DNA from: Alcanivorax sp.
Lineage (GTDB): Bacteria; Pseudomonadota; Gammaproteobacteria; Pseudomonadales; Alcanivoracaceae
NCBI GenBank assembly: GCA_017794945.1
Contig: CP051239.1
Location: forward strand, 248,001 to 312,000
Direction of reading: 5' to 3'
Length of the DNA: 64,000 nt
Made by a program: the position numbers and the translations under genes. Positions 28,330-37,085 of this stretch are shown one piece after another (position 1 is the stretch's first letter; every line of letters starts with the position of its first letter). Under the pieces are notes generated by a model that was given only the letters and a program-made list of their open reading frames with translations, had not been told where the DNA came from and ran no database searches.

Positions 28330-28447
28330 AGTTAATAGTTAACAGTTAATAGTGAATAGTTGGGCGGCTGCGTCGCTAAAGCCGTGCCACGGAGCCGCCC
28401 AACTATTAACTGTTCACTGTTACCTGTTCACTGTTCACTGTTACTTG
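28330..28447. repeat. Inverted pair of heptanucleotide arrays overlapping a stop codon
   Basis: The left array (28330-28364) repeats AGTTAAT/AGTTAAC/AGTGAAT; the right array (28401-28447) repeats TAACTGT/TCACTGT/TACCTGT. Between them the complementary GTTGGGCGGCT and AGCCGCCCAAC extend the stem. The TAA stop of the kinase gene (28443-28441) lies within the right array. Confidence 0.8.
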
Positions 28448-29496
28448 TGTGTTCTTGCGATCTGCCAGCCGCGCTCGGCGATCAGGCCGGCCCGCTTGCC
28501 CACTTCCAGGGCGTTGCGGTTGCTGGCGTTGCCTTGCAGGGCGCGGGCGTAAACGCCTTGCAGAATAGCCGCGGAACGGAACAAGGCAAAGGCCAGGAAC
28601 ACCGGCCAGTCGTTGATGCCGTCGCGGCCGGCGCCTTCGCAGTAGCGCTGCAGCAGGCTCTGCTCGTCGGGGATGCCGCGGGCGCGCAGGTCCAGGCCGT
28701 CGAGGCCGCGCACGCCGTTGACGCCGTGGGGCATGTGGTACGGCAGGCAGCAGTAGGCCAGGTCGGCGAGCGGGTGGCCGATGGTGGCCAGTTCCCAGTC
28801 GAGCACCGCCACCACGTCGGGGGTGCGGTTATCCACCAGCAGGTTGCCGAGGCGGAAGTCGCCGTGGGCGATGGCGGCGCTGTCGTCCTGGGGAATATTG
28901 TCCGCCAGCCACGCCATCAGGTTGTCCATGGCCGGCATTTCATCGGTCTTGGAGGCTTCGTACTGGGCGCTCCAGCGTTTCACCTGGCGCTCCACGTAGC
29001 CCTTGGGCTTGCCGAAATCGCCCAGGCCGGCGGCCTGGTAGTCGACGCTGTGCAGCTTGGCCAGGGTGTCGATCTTGTCGTTGTAGAGGTCGGCGCGCTG
29101 ATCCTTGGGCAGGGCTTCCAGCTGCGGCTGGGTGAACACCCGGCCGGGCACGAAATCCATCACGTAGAAGCTGGTGCCGATCACGTCATCGTCTTCGCAC
29201 AGCAGGTGCATGGCCGGCACCGGCACCTCGCTGTGTTCGCCGAGCGCCTTCATGACGCGGTATTCCCGGTCCACCTGGTGGGCGGACGGCAGCACCTTGC
29301 CCGGCGGCTTCTTGCGCAGCACGTACTCGCGGTCGCCGCTCTGCAGCAAGTAGGTGGGGTTGGACTGCCCGCCCTGGAACTGGCGCACCTTGAGCGCGCC
29401 GTCGAGCAGATTGTGCTGTTCCAGGTACTCGGCGAGACGCGCCTCATCCAGGCGGTGCGCCTCAAGCACAGGGACGATTTCCGGTTGACCTTCCAT
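28441..29496 (-). CDS. APH-type phosphotransferase (ACAD10/11 kinase-domain-like; LvaA-like)
   Basis: 351-residue aminoglycoside-phosphotransferase fold: GGQSNPTYLL and YVLRKKPPG in the N-lobe, catalytic HGDFRLGN (H211-D213, N218) and the metal-binding DWE (233-235). These motifs match the kinase half of eukaryotic ACAD10/ACAD11 and bacterial LvaA, which phosphorylate 4-hydroxyacyl-CoA. An ACAD10/11-type dehydrogenase lies two genes upstream on the same strand. GGAAGAG precedes the ATG at 29496. The substrate is inferred, not shown. Confidence 0.82.
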   Translation of the reverse strand: MEGQPEIVPVLEAHRLDEARLAEYLEQHNLLDGALKVRQFQGGQSNPTYLLQSGDREYVLRKKPPGKVLPSAHQVDREYRVMKALGEHSEVPVPAMHLLCEDDDVIGTSFYVMDFVPGRVFTQPQLEALPKDQRADLYNDKIDTLAKLHSVDYQAAGLGDFGKPKGYVERQVKRWSAQYEASKTDEMPAMDNLMAWLADNIPQDDSAAIAHGDFRLGNLLVDNRTPDVVAVLDWELATIGHPLADLAYCCLPYHMPHGVNGVRGLDGLDLRARGIPDEQSLLQRYCEGAGRDGINDWPVFLAFALFRSAAILQGVYARALQGNASNRNALEVGKRAGLIAERGWQIARTHK

Positions 29497-29513
29497 AACT
29501 CTTCCTCGAATCA

Positions 29514-29661
29514 AGGTGGGAGCGGACCCTGCCCGCGAAAGGCCGGTGTAACCGGCCGGCAGGCTACCAGAGGCCTTATAAAGCGGATCACCAACGAGGT
29601 CTCTGGAATCCTGCCGGGTGGCCTTGCCGCCCTTTCGCGGGCCAGGCCCGCTCCCACAAGG
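29514..29661. repeat. REPIN between SDR and kinase genes
   Basis: GTGGGAGCGGACCCTGCCCG, GGCCGGTGTAACCGGCC, GGCAGGCTACCAGAGG, a short core, then GGTCTCTGGAATCCTGCCGG and GGCCCGCTCCCACAAGG. The core differs from the 8/11/12-kb copies, so this is an older or different subfamily. Confidence 0.85.
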
Positions 29662-29687
29662 CTCGGATCACTCCGTTAGGTTCACTG

Positions 29688-30452
29688 CTAACAAATGGTT
29701 TCGCCACCGTCGGCGACGATGGTCTGCCCGGTGACGTAGGCGCTGGCCGGGCTGGCCAGGAACAGCGCCACGCCGGCGATGTCCACCGGCTCGCCGATGC
29801 GCCGCACCGGGGTGCGCTCCTCGGCGCGCTGGCGGCGCACCGGGTCCTCGGTGAGCGCCTTGGCGAAGTCGGTGCGCACCAGGCCGGGGGCGATGCTGTT
29901 GACGCGGATGTTGCGCGGGCCCCACTCCACCGCCAGGTTGCGCGCCAGGGCCGCTTCGGCGGCCTTGGAGACGCCGTAGGTGCCGATGGTGGCGTTGCCG
30001 CGCAGGCCGGCGATGCTGGAAATAATAATCACGTTGCCGCCGCCGTTCTTGTCCATTTCCGGCAGTACCCGGTTGCACAGCCAGAAGGTGCCCTTGGCGT
30101 TGGTGTCCATGATCTTGTCCCAGGCCTCGTCGGTGAGCTCGGAGGTGGGACCGTAGACCGGGTTGGTGGCGGCGTTGCAGACCAGAATATCAATGCGGCC
30201 GAAGGCGGCCAGGGTCTCATCCACCAGGTTCATCAGGTCGTCTTTCTTGCCCACGTTGCAAGGCACGGCGATGGCCTCGCCGCCGGCGGCCTTGATCGCC
30301 TCGCAGACCTGGTGGCAGGGCTCCGGCTTGCGGCTGGAGATCACCACCTTGGCGCCCGCGGCGGCCATTTCCTCGGCGATGGCCTTGCCGATGCCCTTGG
30401 TGGAGCCGGTGATCAGGGCGACCTTGCCTTTCAGATCGAAGAGCTTGCTCAT
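29688..30452 (-). CDS. SDR-family oxidoreductase
   Basis: 254-residue short-chain dehydrogenase: NAD(P)-binding TGSTKGIGKAIAEEM near the N-terminus, CNAATNPVYG, a serine in IISSIAG and the catalytic YGVSKAA tyrosine/lysine. It could oxidise a hydroxyacyl-CoA or related alcohol. It lies between the ACAD10/11-type dehydrogenase and the kinase, the position in which LvaD-like SDRs occur in levulinate operons. Its sequence is close in style to the SDR at 54389-55153 of the second module. Confidence 0.88.
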   Translation of the reverse strand: MSKLFDLKGKVALITGSTKGIGKAIAEEMAAAGAKVVISSRKPEPCHQVCEAIKAAGGEAIAVPCNVGKKDDLMNLVDETLAAFGRIDILVCNAATNPVYGPTSELTDEAWDKIMDTNAKGTFWLCNRVLPEMDKNGGGNVIIISSIAGLRGNATIGTYGVSKAAEAALARNLAVEWGPRNIRVNSIAPGLVRTDFAKALTEDPVRRQRAEERTPVRRIGEPVDIAGVALFLASPASAYVTGQTIVADGGETIC

Positions 30453-30470
30453 AAAGAATGTCCTCCGGAC

Positions 30471-30616
30471 GATTCAGGATTCAGGATGCAGGCGCGGAAA
30501 ACGTCATCGGCGGTTCCACGCCCGTGCCCGCGCATGACCGTTTGTGCGCGGGCACGGCGCGTCAAGGCGGCTCTGCCATGACCGCGCTGTATCCTGAATC
30601 CTGCATCCTGCATCGG
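30471..30616. repeat. Inverted pair of heptanucleotide arrays with an inner hairpin
   Basis: The left array GATTCAG GATTCAG (30471-30484) continues with GATGCAG; the right array (30589-30616) reads GTATCCT GAATCCT and GCATCCT GCATCGG. Between them CGTGCCCGCGCA (30523-30534) and TGCGCGGGCACG (30545-30556) form a perfect 12-bp hairpin. The element fills most of the gap after the ACAD10/11-type gene stop. Confidence 0.8.
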
Positions 30617-30622
30617 TTCTTG

Positions 30623-31825
30623 TTATCGGTAACGGCCCAGTTCCAGCTTGGCGATGGAGTCCAGATGCACTTCGTCGGGGCCGTCGGCCAGCCGCAGGGT
30701 GCGCAGGTTGGCCCAGGCGCTGGCCAGGAAGGTGTCCTGGCAGACGCCCAGGGCGCCGTGCACCTGAATGGCGCGGTCGACCACGTTGGCGGCCATTTCC
30801 GGGGCGATCACTTTGATCATGGCGATTTCCTGGCGGGCCACCTTGTTGCCGACGGTGTCCATCATGTGCGCCGCTTTCAGGGTCATCAGCCGGGCCTGCT
30901 CGATCTCCAGGCGCGAGCGGGCGATGTTCTTGCGGATCGAGTCGAACTGGGACAGCTTGCGGCCGAACGCTTCGCGCTCTTCCACCCGCTTGCACATGGC
31001 TTCCAGGGCGCGCTCGGCGACGCCGATGGAGCGCATGCAGTGGTGGATACGGCCCGGGCCCAGGCGGCCCTGGGCGATTTCGAAGCCGCGGCCTTCGCCG
31101 AGAATCAGGTTGCTGGCCGGCACCCGCACGTCGGTGAAGGTGATTTCCGCGTGGCCCTTGGGGGCGTGGTCGTAGCCGAACACGTGCAGGGCGCGCTCGA
31201 TCTTCACGCCGGGGGTGTCCAGCGGTACCAGAATCTGTGACTGCTGCTGGTGGCGCGGCGCGTCCGGGTCGCTCTTGCCCATCACGATGGCGATCTTGCA
31301 CTCGCTGGACATGGCGCCGGAGGACCACCATTTGCGGCCGTTGATCACGTAGTCGTCGCCGTCACGCTTGATCTCGGTGCAGATGTTGGTGGCGTCGGAG
31401 GAGGCCACCGCCGGTTCGGTCATCGAGAAGCAGGAGCGAATTTCGCCGTTGAGCAGCGGCTTGAGCCACTGTTCCTGCTGTTCCGGGGTGCCGTAGCGGG
31501 CCAGCACTTCCATATTGCCGGTGTCCGGCGCCGCGCAGTTGAAGATTTGCGGGGCGATGGCGCTGCGGCCCATCACTTCACACAGGTGGGCGTAGTCGTA
31601 GTTGCTGAGGCCGGCGCCGTGCTCGCTTTCCGGCAGGAACAGGTTCCAGAGCCCTTCGGCTTTGGCCTTGTTCTTCAGTTCCTTGATGATCGGCGGCGGG
31701 GTCCAGCGGTCGTCGCTGTTGCCGTGCTGTTCGGCGTAGACGGCCTCGGCGGGATACACGTGGGCGTCCATGAAGGCGACGAGCTGGTCATACAGGGCCT
31801 GGGCCCGGTCGGAAAGGGGCAACAT
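30623..31825 (-). CDS. ACAD10/11-type acyl-CoA dehydrogenase (LvaC-like)
   Basis: 400 residues with subgroup marks [31 protein letters not shown] and, in place of the IYEGT catalytic loop, [12 protein letters not shown], so an aspartate stands where most dehydrogenases have glutamate. This is characteristic of the ACAD10/ACAD11 group, which acts on phosphorylated 4-hydroxyacyl-CoA instead of only removing hydrogens. It is the first structural gene of the long minus-strand run. Its upstream gap holds motif A and motif B palindromes. Confidence 0.88.
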   Translation of the reverse strand: MLPLSDRAQALYDQLVAFMDAHVYPAEAVYAEQHGNSDDRWTPPPIIKELKNKAKAEGLWNLFLPESEHGAGLSNYDYAHLCEVMGRSAIAPQIFNCAAPDTGNMEVLARYGTPEQQEQWLKPLLNGEIRSCFSMTEPAVASSDATNICTEIKRDGDDYVINGRKWWSSGAMSSECKIAIVMGKSDPDAPRHQQQSQILVPLDTPGVKIERALHVFGYDHAPKGHAEITFTDVRVPASNLILGEGRGFEIAQGRLGPGRIHHCMRSIGVAERALEAMCKRVEEREAFGRKLSQFDSIRKNIARSRLEIEQARLMTLKAAHMMDTVGNKVARQEIAMIKVIAPEMAANVVDRAIQVHGALGVCQDTFLASAWANLRTLRLADGPDEVHLDSIAKLELGRYR

Positions 31826-31892
31826 CGGGGGGCTCTCCTCGAGGTTATCTCGTGTTTATTCTGGCATTCGAATCGGCCCCGAAATGTGGCAT

Positions 31893-31904
31893 GACCGGAT
31901 GGTC
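31893..31904. promoter_or_regulatory. Motif B core (GACC-N4-GGTC)
   Basis: GACC GGAT GGTC lies 67 bp upstream of the ACAD10/11-type ATG. It shares the core of the longer palindrome at 27363-27378 in front of the acyl-CoA ligase; flanks are not symmetrical. Possible second operator for the run. Confidence 0.4.
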
Positions 31905-31914
31905 GCGTCAAATT

Positions 31915-31935
31915 TTTCGGAACGATGTTCCGAAA
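31915..31935. promoter_or_regulatory. Motif A palindrome, extended (CGGAA-N5-TTCCG)
   Basis: TTTCGGAAC GAT GTTCCGAAA has 9-bp perfect arms; the 5-5-5 core is 31918-31932. It lies 90 bp upstream of the ACAD10/11-type gene and directly after the acrR stop. It is the best-conserved member of the shared motif A set. Without a T-run it is a poor terminator. Confidence 0.6.
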
Positions 31936-32571
31936 TTACTGACCGGACAGGGAGGGGCATTCGCGCAGGCTGCCGAGGTAGCAGTCGACGAAGTGCTCGG
32001 CTTCGGCTTCCAGGTCGAAGGAGTCGGGGATCAGCAGCCAGGTGTAGAGCATGCCGGTCATCTGCACGTGCAACATGGTGATGGCACGCTCGATGTTGAG
32101 GGTGTCGGGCAGCTGGCCCTGGGCGATGGCGTTATTGAGGGTGCGGCGGATCTTGTCCGAGCCGTCCAGGTAGGTTTCCTGCTGGCGGGCCATGAGCGGG
32201 TCGGTCTGGGCGGTGAACTCGCATTTGTGGAAGATAATTTCAAACACGCGTTTCCGGCACGGATCTCGCACGGTATCGTGGAGCACGTAAACCAGCAGCT
32301 CGCGGAGCTTGCCCAGCGGGTCGGTCTCGTCCGGGCTTTCCGCCTGTTGGGAGAGGGATTCCATGGGCAGACGGTGCCGTTCAGTCATGGCGACGAAGAC
32401 ATCGTGCTTGTTCTTGAAATGCCAGTAGATCGCACCACGGGTGACGCCCGCCTCCTCGGCGATGTCACTCAGGGACGAGCGGGACACCCCTTTCTTGTGA
32501 AACACGCGCTCGGCGGCATCGATGATCTGCTCGCGGGTTTCGAGGGCTTCCGCCTTGGTGCGCCTGGCCAT
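31936..32571 (-). CDS. acrR: AcrR-type TetR repressor of the adjacent RND pump
   Basis: 211-residue TetR protein; the N-terminus MARRTKAEALETREQIIDAA and HTH segment EEAGVTRGAIYWHFKNK (about 43-59) are very close to AcrR/TtgR. The C-terminal domain would bind hydrophobic drugs. It is divergent from acrA-acrB-oprM, and the gap contains an AcrR-type operator. Loss of binding upon ligand capture would induce the pump. Located between two lipid-related units, but its target is most likely the pump. Confidence 0.92.
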   Translation of the reverse strand: MARRTKAEALETREQIIDAAERVFHKKGVSRSSLSDIAEEAGVTRGAIYWHFKNKHDVFVAMTERHRLPMESLSQQAESPDETDPLGKLRELLVYVLHDTVRDPCRKRVFEIIFHKCEFTAQTDPLMARQQETYLDGSDKIRRTLNNAIAQGQLPDTLNIERAITMLHVQMTGMLYTWLLIPDSFDLEAEAEHFVDCYLGSLRECPSLSGQ

Positions 32572-32616
32572 CGGCTGCTCCTGTGATGATGCACGGATGA
32601 TTCATGGTTTATTCAC

Positions 32617-32644
32617 TATACATACGTTCCTGGATGTATGTATA
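32617..32644. promoter_or_regulatory. AcrR-type operator
   Basis: Arms TATACATAC (32617-32625) and GTATGTATA (32636-32644) are perfectly complementary over a 10-bp spacer. The inner 24 bp, TACATAC...TGTATGTA, has the same length and outer halves as the known E. coli AcrR operator. It lies 46 bp before acrR and 49 bp before acrA start codons and can control both. Confidence 0.8.
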
Positions 32645-32693
32645 CTCCCAAGCTGCTTTTCCATCCGCTTTTAATAGAAAAACCGAGGTTCCC

Positions 32694-33953
32694 ATGCGCA
32701 CAGCTCCGGTTGCTTTACCGATTGCCCTATTCCTCAGTCTCGCCCTGGCGGCCTGCGGCGGCGACGACCAGGCGGGCGGCGACCGGCCGCCGCCGGAAGC
32801 CGGATTCATCACCGTGGAGAGCCAGCCGTTCACCATCACCAACGAGCTGCCCGGCCGCACCACGCCTTATCAGATCGCCGAGGTCCGACCGCAGGTGACC
32901 GGGATTATCGAAGAGCGCCTGTTCGAAGAAGGTGAGTTGGTGGAAGCCGGCGAACCGCTCTACCGTATCGATAGCCGGCTCTATAAAGCGGATGTGGCCA
33001 GCGCCCGGGCCAATCTGGCCAGTGCGCAGGCGACCCTCAAGTCCACCCGGCTGCGGGCCGAGCGCTTCGACAAGCTGCTGGCGATGAACGCCGTCAGCCA
33101 GCAGGAGTACGACGAGGCCCAGGCGGCACTGGGCGAGACCCAGGCCCAGGTGGACGCCGCCCGGGCAGCGCTGGAAACCGCGCGCATCAACCTTGATTAC
33201 ACCACCCTGGAAGCGCCCATCAGCGGCCGCATCGGCCGATCCACGGTGACCGCCGGCGCCTTGGTGACCGCCAACCAGACTCAGGCTCTGGCCACCATCC
33301 GCCAGTTGGATCCGATCTATGTGGATGTCACCCAGTCGAACCAGGAACTGCGACGCCTGCGCGAGGCCCTGGAGAGCGGCCGCTTGGAAAAAGTCGGCGA
33401 GGATAAAGCGCGGGTCACTCTGCTGCTGCAGGACGGCAGCCCATACAAACAGGACGGCACGCTGCAGTTTTCAGAGTTCGCGGTGGACGAAAGCACCGGC
33501 GCGGTGACCCTGCGCGCCCTGTTCCCCAACCCCGAGGGCGACCTGCTGCCGGGCATGTTCGTGCGCGCCCGTCTGCCCCAGGGCACGCGCAGCGACGCCA
33601 TTCTGGTGCCGCAAAAAGGCATCGCCCGTGACCCCACCGGCCAGGCCACGGCGATGGTTATCGGCGCCGAGGACAAAGTGGAATCCCGTCAGGTGACCAC
33701 CGAAAGAGCGGTGGGCAACCAGTGGCTGGTCAGTGACGGTTTGAACAAAGGCGATCGGCTGATTATCGAAGGGCTGCAGAAAATCCGCCCTGGCGCCACG
33801 GTGACGCCGGTGAAGCTGGATCAACCGGACCCGCAACCGGGACCGGTGTCCGGCGGTGATGCCGCCGGCAACGCCCCGCGCCCACCGGCCCCGGAAAAGG
33901 CCGGCGAAGAGAACGAGGATAAGGCGTCAAGCCGCGACAGCAACGCCCAATAA
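32694..33953 (+). CDS. acrA: RND efflux periplasmic adaptor (AcrA/MexA/TtgA type lipoprotein)
   Basis: 419 residues with a lipoprotein signal (basic start, hydrophobic segment, lipobox LALAAC with C21), two lipoyl half-motifs around a coiled-coil (about 95-165, ASARANLASAQATLKSTRLR), and beta-barrel and membrane-proximal domains. It bridges AcrB and the outer-membrane channel. The ATG at 32694 with CCGAGGTTCCC upstream starts the lipoprotein signal; an upstream in-frame ATG would spoil it. The C-terminal tail is low-complexity, proline- and charge-rich. Confidence 0.93.
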   Translation: MRTAPVALPIALFLSLALAACGGDDQAGGDRPPPEAGFITVESQPFTITNELPGRTTPYQIAEVRPQVTGIIEERLFEEGELVEAGEPLYRIDSRLYKADVASARANLASAQATLKSTRLRAERFDKLLAMNAVSQQEYDEAQAALGETQAQVDAARAALETARINLDYTTLEAPISGRIGRSTVTAGALVTANQTQALATIRQLDPIYVDVTQSNQELRRLREALESGRLEKVGEDKARVTLLLQDGSPYKQDGTLQFSEFAVDESTGAVTLRALFPNPEGDLLPGMFVRARLPQGTRSDAILVPQKGIARDPTGQATAMVIGAEDKVESRQVTTERAVGNQWLVSDGLNKGDRLIIEGLQKIRPGATVTPVKLDQPDPQPGPVSGGDAAGNAPRPPAPEKAGEENEDKASSRDSNAQ

Positions 33954-33965
33954 GCAGGACTAATC

Positions 33966-36900
33966 ATGGCCAGATTTTTTATCGACCGACCCATCTTTGC
34001 CTGGGTAATCGCCATCGTCATGATGCTTGCCGGGGCGCTTTCCATTTACAACCTGCCGGTGGAACAGTACCCCACGGTGGCGCCGCCGGAGGTGAGCATC
34101 CAGGCGACCTACCCGGGCGCCTCGGCGGAAGCGGTGGAAGACTCGGTCACCCAGGTGATCGAGCAGCAAATGAACGGCATCGACAATTTGCTGTATATCG
34201 CCTCGACCAGTGATTCCTCGGGCACCGTGGAAATCACCCTGACGTTCGCCGCCGGCACCGACCCGGACATTGCCCAGGTGCAGGTGCAGAACAAGCTGCA
34301 GCTGGCCACGCCGCGCCTGCCCCAGGTGGTGCAGCAGCAGGGCGTGCAAGTGACCAAGTCTTCCGACACCTTTCTTATGGTGGTGGCGTTCACCGGCGAC
34401 GGCATGACCCGCTCGGATTTGGCGGACTATGTGGCCGCCAATGTCCAGGACCCGATCAGCCGGGTGCAGGGCGTGGGCCAGACCCAGCTGTTCGGTGCCC
34501 AGTACGCCATGCGGGTATGGCTGGACCCGGACAAGTTGAACGAGTTCGGCCTGACGCCGACGGACGTGACCCAGGCCATTGAGGTGCAGAACAACCAGGT
34601 GACCGGCGGTCAGTTGGGGGGTACGCCGGCGGTGCCGGAGCAGCAGCTGAGCGCCTCGATCATCGTGCAAACCCTGCTGGAAACGCCGGAGGAATTCGGG
34701 CGTATTCTGCTGCGCGTTAACGAAGACGGCTCCAAGGTGCGTCTCGAGGACGTGGCCGAGGTCAAACTGGGGGCCGAGAACTACGCCGTCCAGGGCCGCT
34801 TCAACGGCACGCCGGCGGCGGGTCTGGGCATTAACCTGGCGTCCGGCGCCAATGCTCTGGACACCGCCGACCGGGTGCGCGCGCGCATCGACGAGCTGAG
34901 CCAGTTCTTCCCGGCGAGCATGGAAGTCTCCTACCCCTACGACACCACGCCGTTCGTGAAGATTTCCATCATGGAGGTGGTGAAGACGCTGTTCGAAGGG
35001 ATTCTGCTGGTGTTCCTGGTGATGTACCTGTTCCTGCAGAATTTCCGCGCCACCCTGATTCCCACCATCGCGGTGCCGGTGGTGTTGCTGGGGACCTTTG
35101 GCGTGCTGTTCGCCTTCGGGTTCTCGGTCAACACCCTGACCATGTTCGGCATGGTGCTGGCCATCGGCCTGTTGGTGGACGACGCCATCGTGGTGGTGGA
35201 AAACGTGGAACGGGTGATGGTGGAGGACGGCCTCTCGCCCCGGGAGGCAACGCGCAAATCCATGGGACAGATCACCGGCGCGCTGGTGGGCATCGCCCTG
35301 GTGCTGTCGGCGGTGTTTATTCCGATGGCCTTCTTCCCCGGCTCCACCGGCGCCATCTACCGTCAGTTCTCGATCACCATCGTTTCCGCCATGGTGCTTT
35401 CGGTGCTGGTGGCGTTGATCCTGACGCCGGCGCTGTGCGCCACCATGCTTAAGCCGATTCACGCCGAGCACCAGAAGAAGAAGGGATTCTTCGGCTGGTT
35501 CAACCGCAACTTCGAACGGGCCAGTGGCGGCTACCAAAACCGTGTGGAGAAAATTCTTGGCCGGCGCGGCCGCTACCTGGTGATCTATCTGGCGATCGTG
35601 GCGGCGCTGGGCGTCACCTTCACCCGCCTGCCCGGCGCCTTCCTGCCGGAAGAAGACCAGGGCATTCTGCTCACCCAGGTACAGTTGCCGGTGGGCTCCA
35701 CCCAGCAGCAGACCATCGAAGTTCTGAAGAAGATGGAGCACTACTTCCTGGAAGAAGAAAGCGAGGCGGTAAGCTCGATCTTCACGGTGGCCGGCTTTAG
35801 TTTCGCCGGGCGCGGGCAGAACTCGGGCATCGCCTTCGTGCGCCTTAAGGACTGGGATGAACGGGATCTTTCCGTGAACGGCGTGCAGCAGGTGATCGGC
35901 CGTGCCATGGGCTACTTCTCGGGTATTCGCGAGGCGATTATTTTCGCCCTGAATCCGCCGGCGATTCCGGCGCTCGGCACTTCCAGCGGCTTCAACATGC
36001 AGCTTCAGGACCGCAGCGGCCAGGGCCACGACGCCCTGGTGAAAGCCCGCGACCAGTTGCTGGGCGCCGCCAACCAGAACCCGCTGCTTACCCAGGTGCG
36101 CTACAACGGCCTGCCGGACGCGCCCCAGTATCGTCTGGATGTGGACCGGCAACAGGCCCGGGCCATGGGCGTGTCACTGGCGGACATCAACACCACCCTG
36201 TCGGTGGCGTGGGGCTCCAGTTACGTCAACGACTTCGTCGACCGGGGCCGGATTAAACGGGTCTATGTTCAGGCGGAAGCCCCTTACCGGATGCTGCCCG
36301 AGGACATGAACGAGTGGTACGTGCGCAACGGCGTGGGCGACATGGTCTCTTTCGGCACCTTTTCCAGCGGCGAGTGGACCTACGGCCCGCAACAACTGCA
36401 GCGCTATAACGGCGTGTCGTCGATGAATATCCAGGGCAGCGCGGCCCCCGGGGCGAGCACCGGGGACGCCATGGCGGCCATGGAAAAGCTGGCGGCGGAC
36501 CTGCCGGAGGGCTTCGGTTTCCAGTGGACCGGGCTGTCCTATCAGGAGCAGCAGGCCGGCAACCAGGCCCCGGCGCTGTACGCGCTGTCGCTGCTGGTGG
36601 TGTTCCTGAGTCTGGCGGCGCTGTACGAGAGCTGGTCGATTCCGTTCGCGGTGATGCTGATCGTCCCCTTGGGCATTATCGGCGCGGTACTGGCCGCCCT
36701 GCTGCGGGGGCTTGAGAACGACGTCTTCTTCCAGGTGGGGCTGTTGACCACCATCGGTCTGTCGGCGAAGAACGCGATTCTGATCGCGGAATTCGCCAAG
36801 GATCTGGAGGACCAGGGCCGCGCCCTGCTCGACGCCACCCTGGAAGCGACCCGCATGCGGCTGCGTCCGATTCTGATGACGTCGCTGGCGTTCGGCCTCG

Positions 36901-37085
36901 GTGTGACGCCGTTGATGCTGAGCAGCGGCGCCGGCTCCGGCGCGCGTAACGCCATCGGTACCGGTGTGTTCGGCGGCATCACCGCCGCCACGGTGCTGGC
37001 GATCTTCTTTATCCCGCTGTTCTACGTGGTGGTACGCAAGCTGTCCGGCGTGCCGCTGACCGGTAAGAAAGAGGTGCGAGAATGA
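33966..37085 (+). CDS. acrB: RND multidrug efflux permease (AcrB/MexB, HAE-1 family)
   Basis: 1039 residues, usual length for HAE-1 pumps: N-terminal [20 protein letters not shown], 12 membrane segments in two repeats, large periplasmic pore/docking loops, and the proton-relay aspartates in [18 protein letters not shown] (TM4, about residue 400). It exports drugs, solvents and detergents using proton motive force. It starts 12 bp after acrA and overlaps oprM by 4 bp (ATGA). Presumably trimeric with AcrA and OprM. Confidence 0.95.
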   Translation: MARFFIDRPIFAWVIAIVMMLAGALSIYNLPVEQYPTVAPPEVSIQATYPGASAEAVEDSVTQVIEQQMNGIDNLLYIASTSDSSGTVEITLTFAAGTDPDIAQVQVQNKLQLATPRLPQVVQQQGVQVTKSSDTFLMVVAFTGDGMTRSDLADYVAANVQDPISRVQGVGQTQLFGAQYAMRVWLDPDKLNEFGLTPTDVTQAIEVQNNQVTGGQLGGTPAVPEQQLSASIIVQTLLETPEEFGRILLRVNEDGSKVRLEDVAEVKLGAENYAVQGRFNGTPAAGLGINLASGANALDTADRVRARIDELSQFFPASMEVSYPYDTTPFVKISIMEVVKTLFEGILLVFLVMYLFLQNFRATLIPTIAVPVVLLGTFGVLFAFGFSVNTLTMFGMVLAIGLLVDDAIVVVENVERVMVEDGLSPREATRKSMGQITGALVGIALVLSAVFIPMAFFPGSTGAIYRQFSITIVSAMVLSVLVALILTPALCATMLKPIHAEHQKKKGFFGWFNRNFERASGGYQNRVEKILGRRGRYLVIYLAIVAALGVTFTRLPGAFLPEEDQGILLTQVQLPVGSTQQQTIEVLKKMEHYFLEEESEAVSSIFTVAGFSFAGRGQNSGIAFVRLKDWDERDLSVNGVQQVIGRAMGYFSGIREAIIFALNPPAIPALGTSSGFNMQLQDRSGQGHDALVKARDQLLGAANQNPLLTQVRYNGLPDAPQYRLDVDRQQARAMGVSLADINTTLSVAWGSSYVNDFVDRGRIKRVYVQAEAPYRMLPEDMNEWYVRNGVGDMVSFGTFSSGEWTYGPQQLQRYNGVSSMNIQGSAAPGASTGDAMAAMEKLAADLPEGFGFQWTGLSYQEQQAGNQAPALYALSLLVVFLSLAALYESWSIPFAVMLIVPLGIIGAVLAALLRGLENDVFFQVGLLTTIGLSAKNAILIAEFAKDLEDQGRALLDATLEATRMRLRPILMTSLAFGLGVTPLMLSSGAGSGARNAIGTGVFGGITAATVLAIFFIPLFYVVVRKLSGVPLTGKKEVRE

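Noticed and set aside
28330..28447. Short tandem units considered as a CRISPR array
   Set aside because: Units are 7 nt without regular unique spacers, and no cas genes are present in the window.
31936..32571. acrR considered as the regulator of the adjacent ACAD10/11-type run
   Set aside because: Its sequence is clearly AcrR-type and a matching operator lies on its other side, in front of the pump genes; co-transcription into the run cannot be excluded but is not supported.
33960..36152. Very long open frame on the minus strand opposite acrB (about 730 codons), and similar ones opposite the TonB receptor and other genes
   Set aside because: They are antisense shadows caused by high GC at third codon positions; the translated proteins are histidine-, glutamine- and arginine-rich and resemble no family.
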